DNA from: Prostheceraeus crozeri
Lineage: Eukaryota; Platyhelminthes; Polycladida; Euryleptidae
Direction: 5' to 3'
DNA length: 64,000 bases
NCBI GenBank assembly: GCA_907163375.1
Contig: CAJQUW010001115.1
Coordinates: 127,001 to 191,000, forward strand
Below are positions 63,613-64,000 of the stretch, piece by piece (the first letter of the stretch is position 1; the number at the start of each line of letters is the position of its first letter). A program made the translations under genes and the position numbers. Below the pieces are notes generated by a model that saw only the letters and a list, made by a program, of their open reading frames with translations, was not told where the DNA came from and searched no databases.

Positions 63613-64000
63613 TTTCAAATGACACGAGAATGGAAATTGCTTCCTGCATCGCTGATTTGCAAATCAAATGCTTATTTAGTTTTCAAATATTTTAGATATT
63701 TAGAAATCAGTTCATGTGAGCACATTCAATTTTTCTCCCTTTGATAAACCGAATATCAAGGAAAACGATCATCCTAGTCGATATTTCGGTCACAAGTCAA
63801 GAAGTAATCAAACATGCACGTTGATATTTTCTGAATTCATTAATGGAGCTACGTATAAACAGTCTCATTTTCGCTGTCAATTAAGATAAACAATGTCCAT
63901 GAATATGATCACTGTTCATAACATGGCTCATAGTCAGGACATGCATGGGACAAATTAATTGCGGTAATTTCACATCAAGTAATAATCATATCAGAACTTC
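63613..64000. other. end of window, nothing recognised
   Basis: No feature is supported. Confidence 0.4.

Noticed and set aside
1-64000. LTR retrovirus-like elements, Polintons or toxin genes
   Set aside because: I looked for long direct terminal repeats and for gag/pol/integrase, capsid or polymerase-B wording and recognised none.

Overview
This window is nuclear DNA from an animal, most likely an invertebrate. The AT-rich sequence carries one spliced metazoan gene with GT-AG introns, surrounded and invaded by transposons of typical animal families: P/THAP, hAT, piggyBac-like, pogo-like, Penelope-like, RTE and CR1/L2-type LINEs, and tRNA-derived SINEs. I cannot name the species. I recognised no LTR retrovirus-like element, Polinton or toxin gene.

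The only host gene I can reconstruct completely is a SLC39A11 (ZIP11) zinc transporter on the minus strand. It has eight coding exons between 34921 (ATG) and 7400 (stop), 936 nt in total, 311 residues. All seven intron phases agree and both PEG signature motifs are present. Intron 1 is only 46 bp; the other introns run from 374 bp to 9.6 kb and hold most of the mobile elements of the left half. A splice-acceptor-like site lies 5 nt before the ATG, so an untranslated first exon probably lies further upstream. About 170 bp upstream of the ATG begins a 2.8-kb minisatellite of 31-32 bp monomers with a three-monomer higher-order repeat.

Layout: 1-2128 decayed P-element (THAP9-like) transposase; 2680-3011 piece of an unidentified transposon-like ORF; 5640-6416 terminal-inverted-repeat (TIR) element; 7400-34921 ZIP11 with introns full of nested elements; 35091-37926 minisatellite; 38-49 kb intergenic, with hairpin elements, hAT MITEs, Penelope-like and RTE remnants, a 2.5-kb inverted-repeat region and a poly-T tract; 49.4-49.9 kb a tRNA-Thr-like sequence, a SINE and a local duplication; 51.77-52.25 kb a GC-rich 35-bp minisatellite; 52.6-53.84 kb two stacked hAT MITEs; 56.5-63.6 kb isolated exon-like pieces of unrecognised minus-strand genes, an RTE LINE tail, a SINE and more MITEs.

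The strongest result is a set of hAT-type non-autonomous families proven by 8-bp target-site duplications that can be read directly. Three copies of one 256-bp family all have perfect duplications. One MITE was split by two later insertions, yet its outer duplications still match across 2.7 kb. Another hAT element landed inside the target duplication of an earlier one. These give a readable relative history of transposition inside and beside one gene.
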